Shown piece after piece: positions 11,045-22,546 of a DNA stretch of 64,000 nucleotides (positions are counted from its first letter, which is position 1; the number at the start of each line of letters is the position of its first letter). A program made the position numbers and the translations under genes. This DNA is from Mesocentrotus franciscanus (lineage: Eukaryota > Echinodermata > Echinoidea > Camarodonta > Strongylocentrotidae): the NCBI GenBank assembly GCA_037976565.1, contig CP137679.1:28331539-28395538 (forward strand). Reading direction: 5' to 3'. Below the pieces are notes generated by a model. The model had not been told where the DNA came from. It did no database searches and saw only the letters and a program-made list of their open reading frames with translations.

Positions 11045-12059
11045 ACTGTATTGATGGTGGCATTTGTCGTAACAATTTGTTGTCATCAATTGCTCGTGAG
11101 GTTTTGACGTTTCATATTTATTAGCTAGCGCTAGTAAAGTCTTTTTTTAACGTGCCCTGTATATAGTTATAAGGCCTGAACACGTCATGTTCACATTGGG
11201 TGTTATATAGCATACGGATATTATAGTAACTGTAATTACATGTAACTTTTACAAGCACTTTGTTATTGCAACACAATGACAAAAGACAGCTCTTTGAGCA
11301 GCTAATAGTTGTTGCGCCCATTGTTCCGCGCACATAGGCGGCTATTACCCTTTAATCACAATAGCACCCGACCCCTACCCACGCACACATACACAATCAC
11401 CATACTCGGAATAACCTATTGTAATCAATCAATATGAAAGTAAAATAAAGATGTTTACGCTTAGTGTTTGGATGTCACACTATCTACTGGATAGTCATAA
11501 CCGTGTACAAAATCAATGTCAAGTGTTAGTGCATATCATTTTGCATTTTCACTTCATTACTTGGCCAAATTACATCCAATGAAAGGGATTTAGTAACATT
11601 ACTTTGTGGACATAGCGGATCATACCAATACATATTTTATTAATCACCCATCACTTTTGCAATTGTCAACAAAGTTACTAAATCCCTTTAACTTGGATTT
11701 TCTCACATTACCTTATCAGTGGGCATATTAGCTCACAATAATGTAGTTACTTGATCCCTTCGATAGTGCGTTTTTTCCATTGTAATTGCTGATTTGCAGA
11801 AAATGCGTTCGAATAGAGCTGCGCTCAAATTTGTGAAGATATCGTTGCGTTTAGATCTATTTATTTTCCATTAAACATATAGTATTGTACTTGTTCTATT
11901 CTTATCGATGTTAGTTATTCTATAGCTTTACATAATTATGAGAGGTTTTCACAATTATTGGTGACATCCTATATAATGAAATATTTATTATTAAACACGT
12001 ATTCGGACTCCTTTTGCGCAATTTGTCAAGAATTTTAAAAACTTATACATTTGCACGTT
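11045..12059. other. Interior of the 42-kb element, no gene seen
   Basis: AT-rich. No ORF above about 70 codons and no clear match to other parts of the window. Confidence 0.45.
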
Positions 12060-12979
12060 ATAACCTCGATATGAAGATGGAAAACACGGTACGAGCGCCT
12101 GATGATATCGAAATAAAAGAATATTACTGTACAATAATTATAAAAAGTAAAATTGTTGAGTGTAAATAATGATTAAAAAAAAGAAACTGAAGAGGAATCC
12201 ACAGCGGGGCGGTTGGTGTTGATCGGAGAGACAAATAGCATAATAATAAATAACAATACGTCCAACTTTCTCTCTCTCTCTCTCTCTCGTTTTCAAATGT
12301 CATTTTCTATCTTCATCTCTCATAGTGTTTTCTGTTCCGTGATTTTTGATGAGATCGCGTTTCGACTTACTCCTAAATAAAATTAGATGATCATAATTAT
12401 AACGTAGAACCAGATTTGACCCTATCTGAAATATTCATTCAAATATATAACAATCATTGAAAGATAAAGGAATAATACAAATGTGACTTAGTAAAATGTC
12501 ACAGACGAAAAGATGACATGAGAAATGATTGTTTCTCTCTCTGTATGATGTCTTAATTTCTCTATATCTCTTGCTCGCTTTCTCAGCGCCATTTTCCATC
12601 TTCATCTTTGGTACTGTTTTCCGTCCCAAAGTATTCCTTTCGATCTTGAGATAAATTATTATACCATAACCTCGATATGGAGAAGGAAAACACAGGACGA
12701 GCGCCTGATGATTCATATTATAAAAAGTAAAACTTTTAAATGTAAATCTGTGTTGCATCAAAATGATATGAAAAAAAGTTTATTATGCTATGATATTGAC
12801 GTTACTTATATACGTCGGACATAATACTTTAGCGAAAAGATATAAATAAACCCCCCAAAAAGTAACTAACAAAAAAAAAAATCAGAGCTGGGGGGGGGGT
12901 GATAGGAGATTCGGAGAGACAAATATCATAATAATAAATACAGTACAGACTACGTCCATCTTTCTATCCCTCCCGCCCT

Positions 12980-13019
<40 letters not shown>

Positions 13020-13440
13020 CCATTGTCTGTCTGTATGTCTGTCTTTCTCTCTCTGTCTTTCTGTCAATGTCGTTTTCCATCCTTATCTTTCATGTTGTTT
13101 TCTATTCCGACATTTGCTAGTATGCCGGCATCATTCCTACCTTGAGACAAATTATTATAACATTTCCCTGATAATGTACACAAAATTATACCTTATATTT
13201 ATTATAGGAAAGGAAAATAGAGAACGAGCGACTGATAATGTCGAAATGAGAAGAATACTACTGTATAAAAATTATAGAAACTAAAAGTTTTGATTTTGAA
13301 TGTAAATCTTTGTTGCGTCAAAATAAAATGATACGTTCATTTACGATATTGACAGAAATAATATACATCGGACATTATACTTTAGCACAAAGGGTTATCT
13401 AGAAGAAGGTGGACAACATTATAAGAAAAAAGAATAAAAT
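12060..13440. repeat. Left arm: degenerate ~550-600-bp tandem repeat, mirrored at 44870-46015
   Basis: Three degenerate units begin near 12060, 12660 and 13190 (ACGAGCGCCTGAT.AT, then AAAGT.AAA, then a GGAGAGACAAAT.TCATAATAAT block and a CT-rich tract). The reverse complement is collinear with 44870-46015, e.g. CTTTAGCACAAAGGGTTA at 13380 against 44920. The CT tracts at 12268-12290 and 12970-13020 are microsatellite parts of the unit. No ORF. Confidence 0.8.
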
Positions 13441-15070
13441 TTTCTCTTTTATTTATAAAAAAAATAAATAGCAGAAATACCCTACCAAAACCGAAGAAAT
13501 CTTGAAGAGGGAGACAAGAAAAATAAGTATGAAAAGGACACAACAAATTACAAAAAGGATAGGATTCTAGAGCGGAAGATGATAGGGAAACGTAATAGTT
13601 TGTAAGTATTGGCAAATTTTGACAAAGTATATACAAACAAAAATGACACAGAAATATTTGAAAGTATTTTAGACCTATATAGAATATACGAAAAGATTTA
13701 TGTCTTAGGCCCCTACAGCTAAGTTACGTAAGAGGAACAATGAACGTGGCCAAGGGTAAAGTTCGTTGTCATGGTTGTAAACTCAACAATAGAAGAACGG
13801 AACGGAAGTTACGTAAGAGGAACAATGAACGTGGCCAAGGGTAAAGTTCGTTGTCATAGTTGTAAACTCCAACGGAAGGAACGGGTTAACAAAGTTTTAT
13901 TGACATGATAGGTTGAACGAGAACACAGATGGAGACGAAGACAAATACATTAAATTCTTACGTTGTTTGCACTTCTTTCTTTATTGTTTCGTAACATATA
14001 ATGAATCACTATATTTTCAATATCATTTATTTTCGAATAAACAAAAGACTACCAAGACTTGACGGCGATTAACTCCTTATTAGCCACACCCTTTAAAAAA
14101 ACCACACTAAAACGCGATGCGGAAATAAAACACACTGAGGCACAATGCCAATTTCACGAAAATCCTGACGTATTCAGAGAGGGAGGGGGAGGAGGGAGAC
14201 AGAGAGAGAGACAGACAAACAGAGATAGATAGATAAATAGATATAAAGAGAGAGAGAGAGATGATTGTGATGAATTATGATTTTGTTCTAATCTCTGTCA
14301 TTCATTTAAGCTCTTTCCATTAAAAACAAAACAAATCAAATATGCGTACAAAATTCAATAAATATTTTATTGATACAGCAACCTCATATCAAAATAGGGT
14401 TCTAAGAGATGTATAGATAAAAAAATTAACAAAATTAAGCGGGAGGCAAAAACTAAAACAAAATGAATATTTCAAATTATGAGAAACGAAGTCGAAAGCA
14501 TTCAAAGTAAATATATATTTTTGTCGAGAATAAAACAATGTTCATCTCAAAATTCATTTCCCAAATAGTCCTATATTTGATTTGCACATTTAAAAGAAAG
14601 GTCATTTAGTGTAGATCATGACATAATGTTGGTCAGAATATAGTTACAAAATGTGTCGAAAACCCATGTAAAACGAAGGTTTAGGCCTATTATGTATGGC
14701 TCGGTTGATAATCGGCCGAGCTTTAGCAGACGACAATCATTGACAATGGGGAAATGAATGGAGGTATCGACCGATCTGCGCGTGCGGCGGTGCTTACGCA
14801 ATTTGTATTGTGAGTGTATTAAAAGGAAAGACGTGAAGCTTCAGCAAAATAAGACGGCAATTTCCTCAAAAAAACAGACCTTATTTTTGTATTGATGAAC
14901 AAAACTTATATTTTTAGAAAGAAAAAGTCTGATCTTTAATTTTTACATTTACTAAAAATCACGAAAATGACTGAATGAGGCGCAATGAGCAATGAAAATA
15001 GAAAGCACCGCCAAATTTTCAATTACTGGCGATGTAACCGAAATCGCTCCGTCACAGATTTACGACGAGT
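13441..15070. other. Left arm interior, no gene seen; 85-bp tandem duplication at 13721-13870
   Basis: AAGTTACGTAAGAGGAACAA starts two head-to-tail copies at 13721 and 13806, each continuing through GGCCAAGGGTAAAGTTCG. A purine-rich simple tract lies at 14180-14262. No equivalent of this 1.6 kb is found in the right arm. Confidence 0.6.
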
Positions 15071-15103
15071 ATGGAAGGCCGTTCGTGCCATTATTCGTTT
15101 GGG

Positions 15104-15258
15104 GCATACGTATGGAACGCGGCATACGTATGCATCTGCCTTAGCAAACGTATGCTAATTGACCAATCGCCGCCTGTTATTTAGCAAACGTTTGCACAGT
15201 GCGATAGCATACGTATGCAAGTTTATTAGCAAACGTATGCCCGTTTCCATACGTATGC
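15104..15258. repeat. Left array of 12-bp ACGT-centred palindromes (iteron-like)
   Basis: Seven sites: 15104, 15122, 15144, 15184, 15207, 15229 and 15247. Variants are GCATACGTATGC, GCAAACGTTTGC, mixed half-sites, and edge forms starting or ending CC/GG. Centre-to-centre spacing is 18, 22, 40, 23, 22, 18: symmetric about the middle gap. The inverted counterpart is at 44504-44680. Confidence 0.85.
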
Positions 15259-15370
15259 GCAGTATGCTAGTAAATTGATTTTCAGGCAACCAATCAAGTC
15301 CGCTGTTACAAAGCTGCTCAGCTCAGTATGTACGGGGTGCGTATTTTTATTTACACGAATTTCTCGATTA

Positions 15371-18300
15371 ATTCCAATGAAACCGCTCGCGAAGAGTCTA
15401 GACTGGATAGGAGAGCTCATACGCTAGTGTGAATTTACATCGAGGACAAAGTTTGCTTAACTTTTCTTGAAACACTTGAATGGTTATGGAATCTGTTTGT
15501 GTTTCTAATCTTCAAATATTAATATTATTCTGCATCAAATATAAAATATTTGATTTCTACTGTGGTATGTAAAGGCATGAACTTACGTTAATACATGTAC
15601 AGTACGTACAAATATATCTTTTTTAACCAAGAAGATGCACCATGGTAATACATTTTAACAAACACATCAACATATTACCTAGACATCTCATCACCATAGC
15701 CATTTTAAAACCATATATTAATGATACATGTAAAATATAGATTGAAGCAATTCTAGTCCATTGGCTGTATCCTGAGTGTGATTTATATAATGAATTTTGA
15801 GTAATATTTGCATCTACCTGTAGTTGAAGAATAGATATAGTTCACTACTAGAATATATGGAGATGTGGAGAAATCAAGTTGGAGCTCAATTGGAAGGAAG
15901 TAACGAGAAATATTAAAGCAAGAGAAACTGAGAGATGAGGAAAGCAAGAAGTTATTGAAATTGAGAGATGACTCATGAGATAGCCTTGCATTAATGAATC
16001 CTTTATATAATGTTGTCTTGAGAGGAAGTAGACGTTTTTAAATTGGAGATTAGTGTAAGTATTAGAAAAAACGGAAATAGAATTAATGAGAAAGTTTTTT
16101 AAATCTTAAATCGAGATCAATACATGTAATTAGACAGGAATCTGCAACTGGCATTTATGTGCGATGTCACACCAACGCGTAACGCATGTCACACACACAC
16201 AAAATGGAAAAGAGACAATAATGTAAAGAGAAGAAGATAGAGGATAGAGGAAAAGGAGAGAGACAGAGAGAGAGAGAGAGAGAGGAGAGAAAGAAAGAAA
16301 GAAAAAAGGAGGAACATGAAACTTAAATTTACACTTAGGCCTACAGATTACATTTCCGACTGCGAGTGAGTTGGCTTGACATATTATGTGCCTAAGAAGT
16401 CTGCGGACGAAAGTACAACAATACGAAAACAGAAGTTATATAAAATTGTCTTTAAAGAGAAAGAGAAGTTATTTCTAGAATGAAATGAAAGGGGCTATGT
16501 GACTTTCAAGGAGGAAATTACAATTTCTATCGCTCGTAACGACTATTTTAAATTTCCTATTTTTTTATTCAAGAACTTCCTGGGGCTCCGCCCAAGACTC
16601 CCGGCAAAGGCAAATTATTTACACAATTTCTTGCTGTCTGCTGCCTCGAGATCACTGGACTCTGACTGGAGCGAAGAAAGGTAACAATATAGCAAGGAAG
16701 GATTTATCCTTTTTATTATTAAAGACTCCCGGCAAAGGCTGTCCCCCTGCACCCCATCCGTAAAGATAGAAATGGTTCCCAAGACAACCTTTTGTTGTAT
16801 AAAATTGGAGAGAGCGTGATTTTTTGTAGTTTAAGCTTCTAACAACCACTCCCGTGGACCTTTTATTATTCACACGTCTTGCTGTCTGCTGCCTCGAGAT
16901 CACTGGAGCGAAGAAAGGTAACAATGTATAGCGAGAATCCTATTCAGTGAAGGATTTATCCTTTTATGCAGATACATTCTTCTACCATTCTTGACCAGAA
17001 GTGCGTTTCAAACTCAATGATGTGGGCATCATCCCATAGAATGTTGTGTCCAGTATTAAGAGCGTGTGCTGCTACTTAATTGGTGCCTAATCTGAGGGCT
17101 TAAAAGAGCATACAATAGGGGCAGTGCAATTTAAAGGGATGGATTAGAGTTTATTTCTAAAATGAAATGAAGGGGCTATTTGACTTTCAAGAGTGATAAA
17201 AACTCTAATCCATCCCTTAAAATTTAAATTGCACTGCCCCATTGTGTGCTATTTTCAAAGAGCACATAAAGCCTTCAGATTGAACATTCCATCCCATAAA
17301 ATTGTCTATAAGAGAGAAAGAAATAACCTCTTTTTTCTCCTAAAGACAATTTCTCTCTTGAAAGTCAAATAATCTCAAGAGCATCCTGGGGCTCTGCCAG
17401 GCTCCTCAAGCTCTGCCATGTACGGATCTATTAGAAAGCAAAATAAGCCCACTAAATAATTAATATATATTCAAACGTCATAGCGATTCATCCAAATAAA
17501 ATATCCACGCAAGAGGCATTTTGAAAGTTTTAAGAAAATTCCTTCAAATTCCAGGAAATTGGGTGTTCTTTTCGGGAAACTCTATTTAAACGAGTGGAAG
17601 CACTGGCGGCTCTGTTTTTAAACTGTAACAATTCTCCTTGGATCAGATATAGACCAAAAACAAGCCTCATTATCTTCAGTATACAAGTGTCATTTCGGAC
17701 CTTACAGCTTTCATAGAAATCACTTCTGGACCGTCAAAGAAAAAGAAAAGAAACCCCTGGCCTACGCATTATAAACATCAGGACAAACTTGACAAGGAGA
17801 AAGTTATCGATCTCGAGTGTCAATTTTCATGACTTTCTTCTTTGTTCGATTTCTATAATCTCCCCGGATTTGTCTGTTTCCACTAAGACCAACTTTTTTT
17901 TACAAAGGGTGCCAATAAGTACGCGTGAAAGGGAGAGAGACGGAGAGAGAGAACGATAGAGGGATGCAAATATAAGGTCAAGAAAGAGACTAGAGAAAAA
18001 ACGGGAAAAGGTGAACTAAAGAGAACATTTTGCCAAACACATAGAGAAGGAAATGAAGAAAGACATCAAAAGGAAAACAAAGCAAAAGAAGAAAATAAAA
18101 CAGATTGGGAAATAAAGACATGCACGTTAAAGCTGTAGAGGTGTTGTGGTCGAGTGGATACGTCGCCGGACTGTCGATCACAAGGTCCGCGGTTCGAGTC
18201 CCGCCGCTGCACTAATGTCCTTTGGCAAGACATTGATCTACATTTGCCACACTCCACCCAGGTGAAGTAAATGGGTACCTGGTAGGAATTTATTCTGAAA

Positions 18301-19612
18301 CGCAGCGCGTAACAGCTGCACTGCTAATGCCAGGGTAATTATGCTGCATTATTGTAGAGCGCTTAGAGACTTCTGATAAAGTAAGTGTTAGGCGCTATAT
18401 AAGCACTGTAATTATTAAGCTTTGTGCTCAGGGCGGCACTCGCGAGGGAGCCTTTTCATTAATTACTCTATTTCCTTCTGATAAAGGGCCCTTTTCCCCT
18501 TTTTTATAACAGCCCCTTCCCCTTTTCATAAATACTCCTTTTCACCTATGATAAATGCCCCTATTGAAATCTGATAGGTGCCCCTTTTCTTCGACAGATG
18601 CCCCTTTTCCTTTCTCATAAGTACCTTTTTCATCTCTGGTGAGTGGCCCTTTTCAGGTTCGAGGTTTATTATGACATGTGCCCCTTTTCTTTTCTAATAA
18701 AATTTCTGATTGTCCTTTTTTCTTTCTGAAAAATATCCCTTTTCCTTTCTCCATAACATACGCCCTATAGAGCGACTTAGAGCAACTTTTTCATTTATTT
18801 CCCCAAAGCTCGCTCGCATTTATATTTGGTATAATCGTGTTACTTATGATATGTATTTTCAGCCTTTCATGTTTAAATTGTGCTTAGAACCCATCAGGAT
18901 TTGTTGTTGTTTTTCTCATTATGAAACTTTTTGCCCTCGACGTCAGAAATCTTAAAATTTTCTTAATATTCAGACCATCACACCCAACTGCAAAGTATGA
19001 TTCTTAAACAGTATATTGGACCAAAGTAAAGAGAGAAACAAATATTGAAATCATCCCTGATAATGTAATCACAATCATAAAACTGTAGGGGTATATAGGC
19101 CTACCAATGTCTAAATATGGTAGATTTACATTTTGATGGTTCCATTTGTAGGTGCCCTTATATTCCAGAAAGTACCCTATTTTGACGGTGACCCCCCATT
19201 TTGGAAAATGCTCCACCGCGCCTGTTTGTGCTTAAACTTTTTTTGTTAAACTCATACTCCTGACCGTCTATCGTCGAGTCAAAAGACTGAAAGGTCCTTT
19301 ATATTTAACGACATGTAACGATTTTGGTTTACGGTTTATTAAATACTGAACCTGGCAGCCCGTAGGCTGAATTACATTAAATTTACATGATAAAAACAAC
19401 TGAACTTGCACATCAATGTTGTAACAATTATCATAAAATGTGAGAACATTAAAACATTAAAACAATACGGCAATCAAAATAATTAAGACAGTATTCTTAA
19501 AACAGGATCAAGCTATGTTCACATATTACACCGAGAGATATAGCAAAAAAGGAGAGTAGAAGGAAAGTGGGAGAAAAGGAGAGTTAGAGAAGAGCTAGGA
19601 ATCGAGAGGTGG
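15371..19612. repeat. 4.24-kb tandem unit, copy 1
   Basis: Runs from ATTCCAATGAAACCGCTCGC to its next occurrence at 19613. Near-identical to 37286-41687 and, from 16544 on, to 34230-37285. It contains remnants of the 2902-4200 repeat family, a SINE, and a CCCTTTTC-rich stretch (about 18490-18740). No ORF with family resemblance; short ORFs are shared between copies only because the DNA is duplicated. Confidence 0.9.
18133..18416 (+). mobile_element. tRNA-derived SINE (unit copy 1)
   Basis: A-box TGGTCGAGTGG and B-box GGTTCGAGTCC, then ACTAATGTCCTTTGGCAAGA, GGGTACCTGGTAGGAAT and the tail AGGCGCTATATAAGCACTG. Copies of the same insertion are at 35811-36098 and 40206-40492. Pol III-type promoter boxes are visible; activity is unknown. 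Confidence 0.85.
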
Positions 19613-20670
19613 ATTCCAATGAAACCGCTCGCGAAGAGTCTAGACTGGATAGGAGAGCTCATACGCTAGTGTGAATTTACATCGAGGACAAAGTTTGCTT
19701 AACTTTTTCTTGAAACACTTGAATGGTTATGGAATCTGTTTGTGGGGCTCCACCCCCTGTACACCAAGCAAATTAGTGTCCTGCCAGTGTCACAAAAAAG
19801 GTATAAAAATATGCTCATCTGACTGTAATTAAATGCCCATACGCCCTGAGCTTCCAGGGGCTCAGCCCTTGACCCCCGCCGGGGCTTTGCCCCTAGACCC
19901 CACGCCGATTTACGTTACGCTCTAGCTGATCGTAAATACTTTAGCCTCCCCACCCACTTTCAAAAACGTTTAGCAGGGCCTGCATGTAAGAGTGGTGGTG
20001 ATGCGGATTTTTTCTGCCCCCAAACGATTTTGCTCATTACACCACTGCTTTAGTGGTCACCATTACGTACCAATGTTTGGCTCGCACAATTTCAAATTTG
20101 GCCCCCTAAGAAATCCTGGATCCGCGCCTGGGTCCATAAGTCCTGTTAAAAGCTACTTTCTACAAAAACATTATTGCGTATAAACAATTACTAGTTTCTG
20201 AAAAAGCAAACTCAGTCCTTAAATGGCTATGATAATGGGCCTGTTTGTTCTACTTAATGTCTCAGTGGCGTAGCCTGGATAAGCTCAGTCAGGGTGTTGG
20301 GGCAGAATTTCCCACAAGGGGGACAAATTACGACAGGATTATTATGTGTGTCATGTTTTCCTTTTTTTTTGTCACCACAGGAGCGGGAAATATATTAGCT
20401 AGATTATGGGGCGTGTCTCTATATGTGTGTTATGTTTTCCTTTTTGTCACCACAGGAGCGGGAAATATATTAGCTAGATTATGGGGCGTGTCTCTATATA
20501 ATTATCAAAGCTAAAAAGTAAAATATACTTTTAAAAGACATAATACAGGAGATGCCTCCGCTCGCATAATGCCTTACGGTCAAAATCGTATTTCATTAAT
20601 TGGCTTAAAATCTTACAAATCTAACTTCCTTACTGATATGGAAAATATATCGTGCAACATTTTATATTTA

Positions 20671-21180
20671 TTGTCGGTAATATGTACTTGCATCAAGGGA
20701 ATACTGCAGGGAGGGTGGACCGAATGGCGCAGCGTTGTCAGGCTGATTGGGAGGGGTGGGCCCGGGATGATGGTTCGCGTTTTAGGGTCGCTATTTATAA
20801 TACAAGAAGAGGGTCGCTGTTCATAATACAAAATGAGGGTCACTATTCATAATATGGGATGAGGGTCGCTTTCCATAAACAACTGAAAATTAAATTAGCA
20901 ATAAAGAAAATGATAACAAGAAATCGAAATAATGGATAGGGGACACCCCACGGCTGTGGCGTAGGCGGGGGAGGGAACGCCACATGGCCCCGAATATTTG
21001 TAGAAAACATTTATTGAAAACATACATTTCTGAACAAATAAAGAAAAAGGCGTGCCCCAATAGTGTACGCGACCCATCATCCTGCCCCAAATCAGTCCGA
21101 CCACGCTGCGCCATTCGGTCCACCCTCCCGCAGTATTTCCTTGCCGGGTACAAGTACATATTACCGACAATTTTCGTGCA
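20671..21180. mobile_element. Foldback element, copy 1
   Basis: TTGTCGGTAATATGTACTTG at 20671 and its complement ending at 21180 bound two arms of about 115 bp that also share GGTGGACCGAATGGCGCAGC. Between the arms is a roughly 33-bp tandem motif (GAGGGTCGCT..TAATAC). The second copy is 42748-43244. Confidence 0.8.
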
Positions 21181-21192
21181 GCTATAACACCG

Positions 21193-21280
21193 CCCCAAAA
21201 AAAAAAAAATAAAAAAAAAAAAAAATAAAATAAAATAAAATAAATAAATAAATAAATATATAAAAATAAATAAAATAAAA

Positions 21281-21311
<31 letters not shown>

Positions 21312-21327
21312 AAAAAATAAAAAAAAT
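21193..21327. repeat. A-rich (TAAA)n low-complexity tract
   Basis: AAATAAAATAAA-type simple sequence; the second copy is at about 43272-43380. Confidence 0.9.
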
Positions 21328-22078
21328 GAGTGTCAAGTGTCAACCTTATGAAAATTTACTTTGGTGACAAGACGATATATTTTACAAGGAAACCACCTCA
21401 GCCCTCCGAAAATAAATATAAATGTCCGACATCTGAATGTCCGAGTCGTCATCATATAGGCGTAGGGGTGGGGCTGGGGATATTTCATAACTCAAATTCA
21501 AATTCAAATTGTATTGATTTGAATTCTCAATTTTGTATAACATTGGATAACAAATTTCAAAATTATAGTGTAGCATTGATAGGCTAATTGAGTGGAAGAG
21601 TAAAGATGACAATAACCAGGAATGACAAAAATTAACCTTCTACTACATGTCTTTTCTGGAATATAATACAGGGATAAGAATAAGTTATTTCCCTGGCATA
21701 CTTTTTACAATTTTGTTTTCTTTCTTTCTCTTTTTCTTTTCAAATAAAAAGGAAAAATATAATATACAAAGGCATGACAGTAAGACAATATAGGCATATA
21801 TACATGTATATGCTTTATGATTACCAACCCCTCCTACGAGATGACTCCGACAATACGACCATGGGATGACAATATAAAATGCTTTTACAATACTAAATTC
21901 CATCGAGATTAGTAATATGATTTTTTTAAATCAAAAAAATCTATTCCTGTTCTAAATGTGTATGATGAATTGACAGGTGGTATGCATATTATGATGTGTT
22001 TGTTCTTTAATTATCTATCTTGTTTCATGACAACTCACGTCAGCCTTACTTCTCGTTTGTTCCCTTTATTGTATTTTT

Positions 22079-22505
22079 AGGTGATCTGTCATTGACAGAT
22101 CACCTATTGATTTCGTCAGAATTTTCTTTCTTTATTTATTCTTTATTCTTTATTCTTTATTAGGTGGTCTGTCATTGACAGATCACCTATTGATTTCGTC
22201 AGAATTTTCTTTCTTTATTCTTTATTCTTTATTCTTTATTCTTTATTAGGTGATCTGTCATTGACAGATCACCTATTGATTTTGTCAGAATTTTCTTTCA
22301 TTATTTATTTATTTATTATTTATTAGGTGGTCTGTCATTGACAGATCACCTATTGATTTCGTCAGAATTTTCTTTCTTTATTCTTTATTAGGTGATCTGT
22401 CATTGACAGATCACCTATTGATTTCGTCAGAATTTTCTTTCTTTATTAGGTGATCTGTCATTGACAGATCACCTATTGATTTCGTCAGAATTTTCTTTCT
22501 TTATT

Positions 22506-22543
<38 letters not shown>

Positions 22544-22546
22544 TTT
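22079..22546. repeat. Six tandem copies of a Helentron-like 5' end
   Basis: Palindromes start at 22079, 22162, 22248, 22325, 22390 and 22448. Each has AGGTGATCTGTC, then ATTGACAGATCACCTATTG, TTTCGTCAGAA and a TTTATTC-type spacer of changing length. In four copies the 13-bp arms are perfect; two have AGGTGGTCTG. The insertion breaks the duplicated tail, whose uninterrupted version is at about 44136. Confidence 0.9.

Larger units (their letters stand above)
19613..22078. repeat. Duplicated tail segment, copy 1
   Basis: Begins with about 130 bp of the 4.24-kb unit, then diverges at GGGGCTCCACCCC (about 19744). Near-identical to 41688-44136. It holds hAT-like ends (GGATCCGCGCCTG near 20119; CAGTGGCGTAGCC near 20263), two 80-bp direct copies at 20343-20505, and a foldback. 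It is broken at 22079 by the Helitron-like array. Confidence 0.9.

Noticed and set aside
22079..22546. CRISPR array (palindromic repeats with spacers)
   Set aside because: Spacers are simple TTTATTC sequence, the context is an animal genome, and the repeat is a transposon end.
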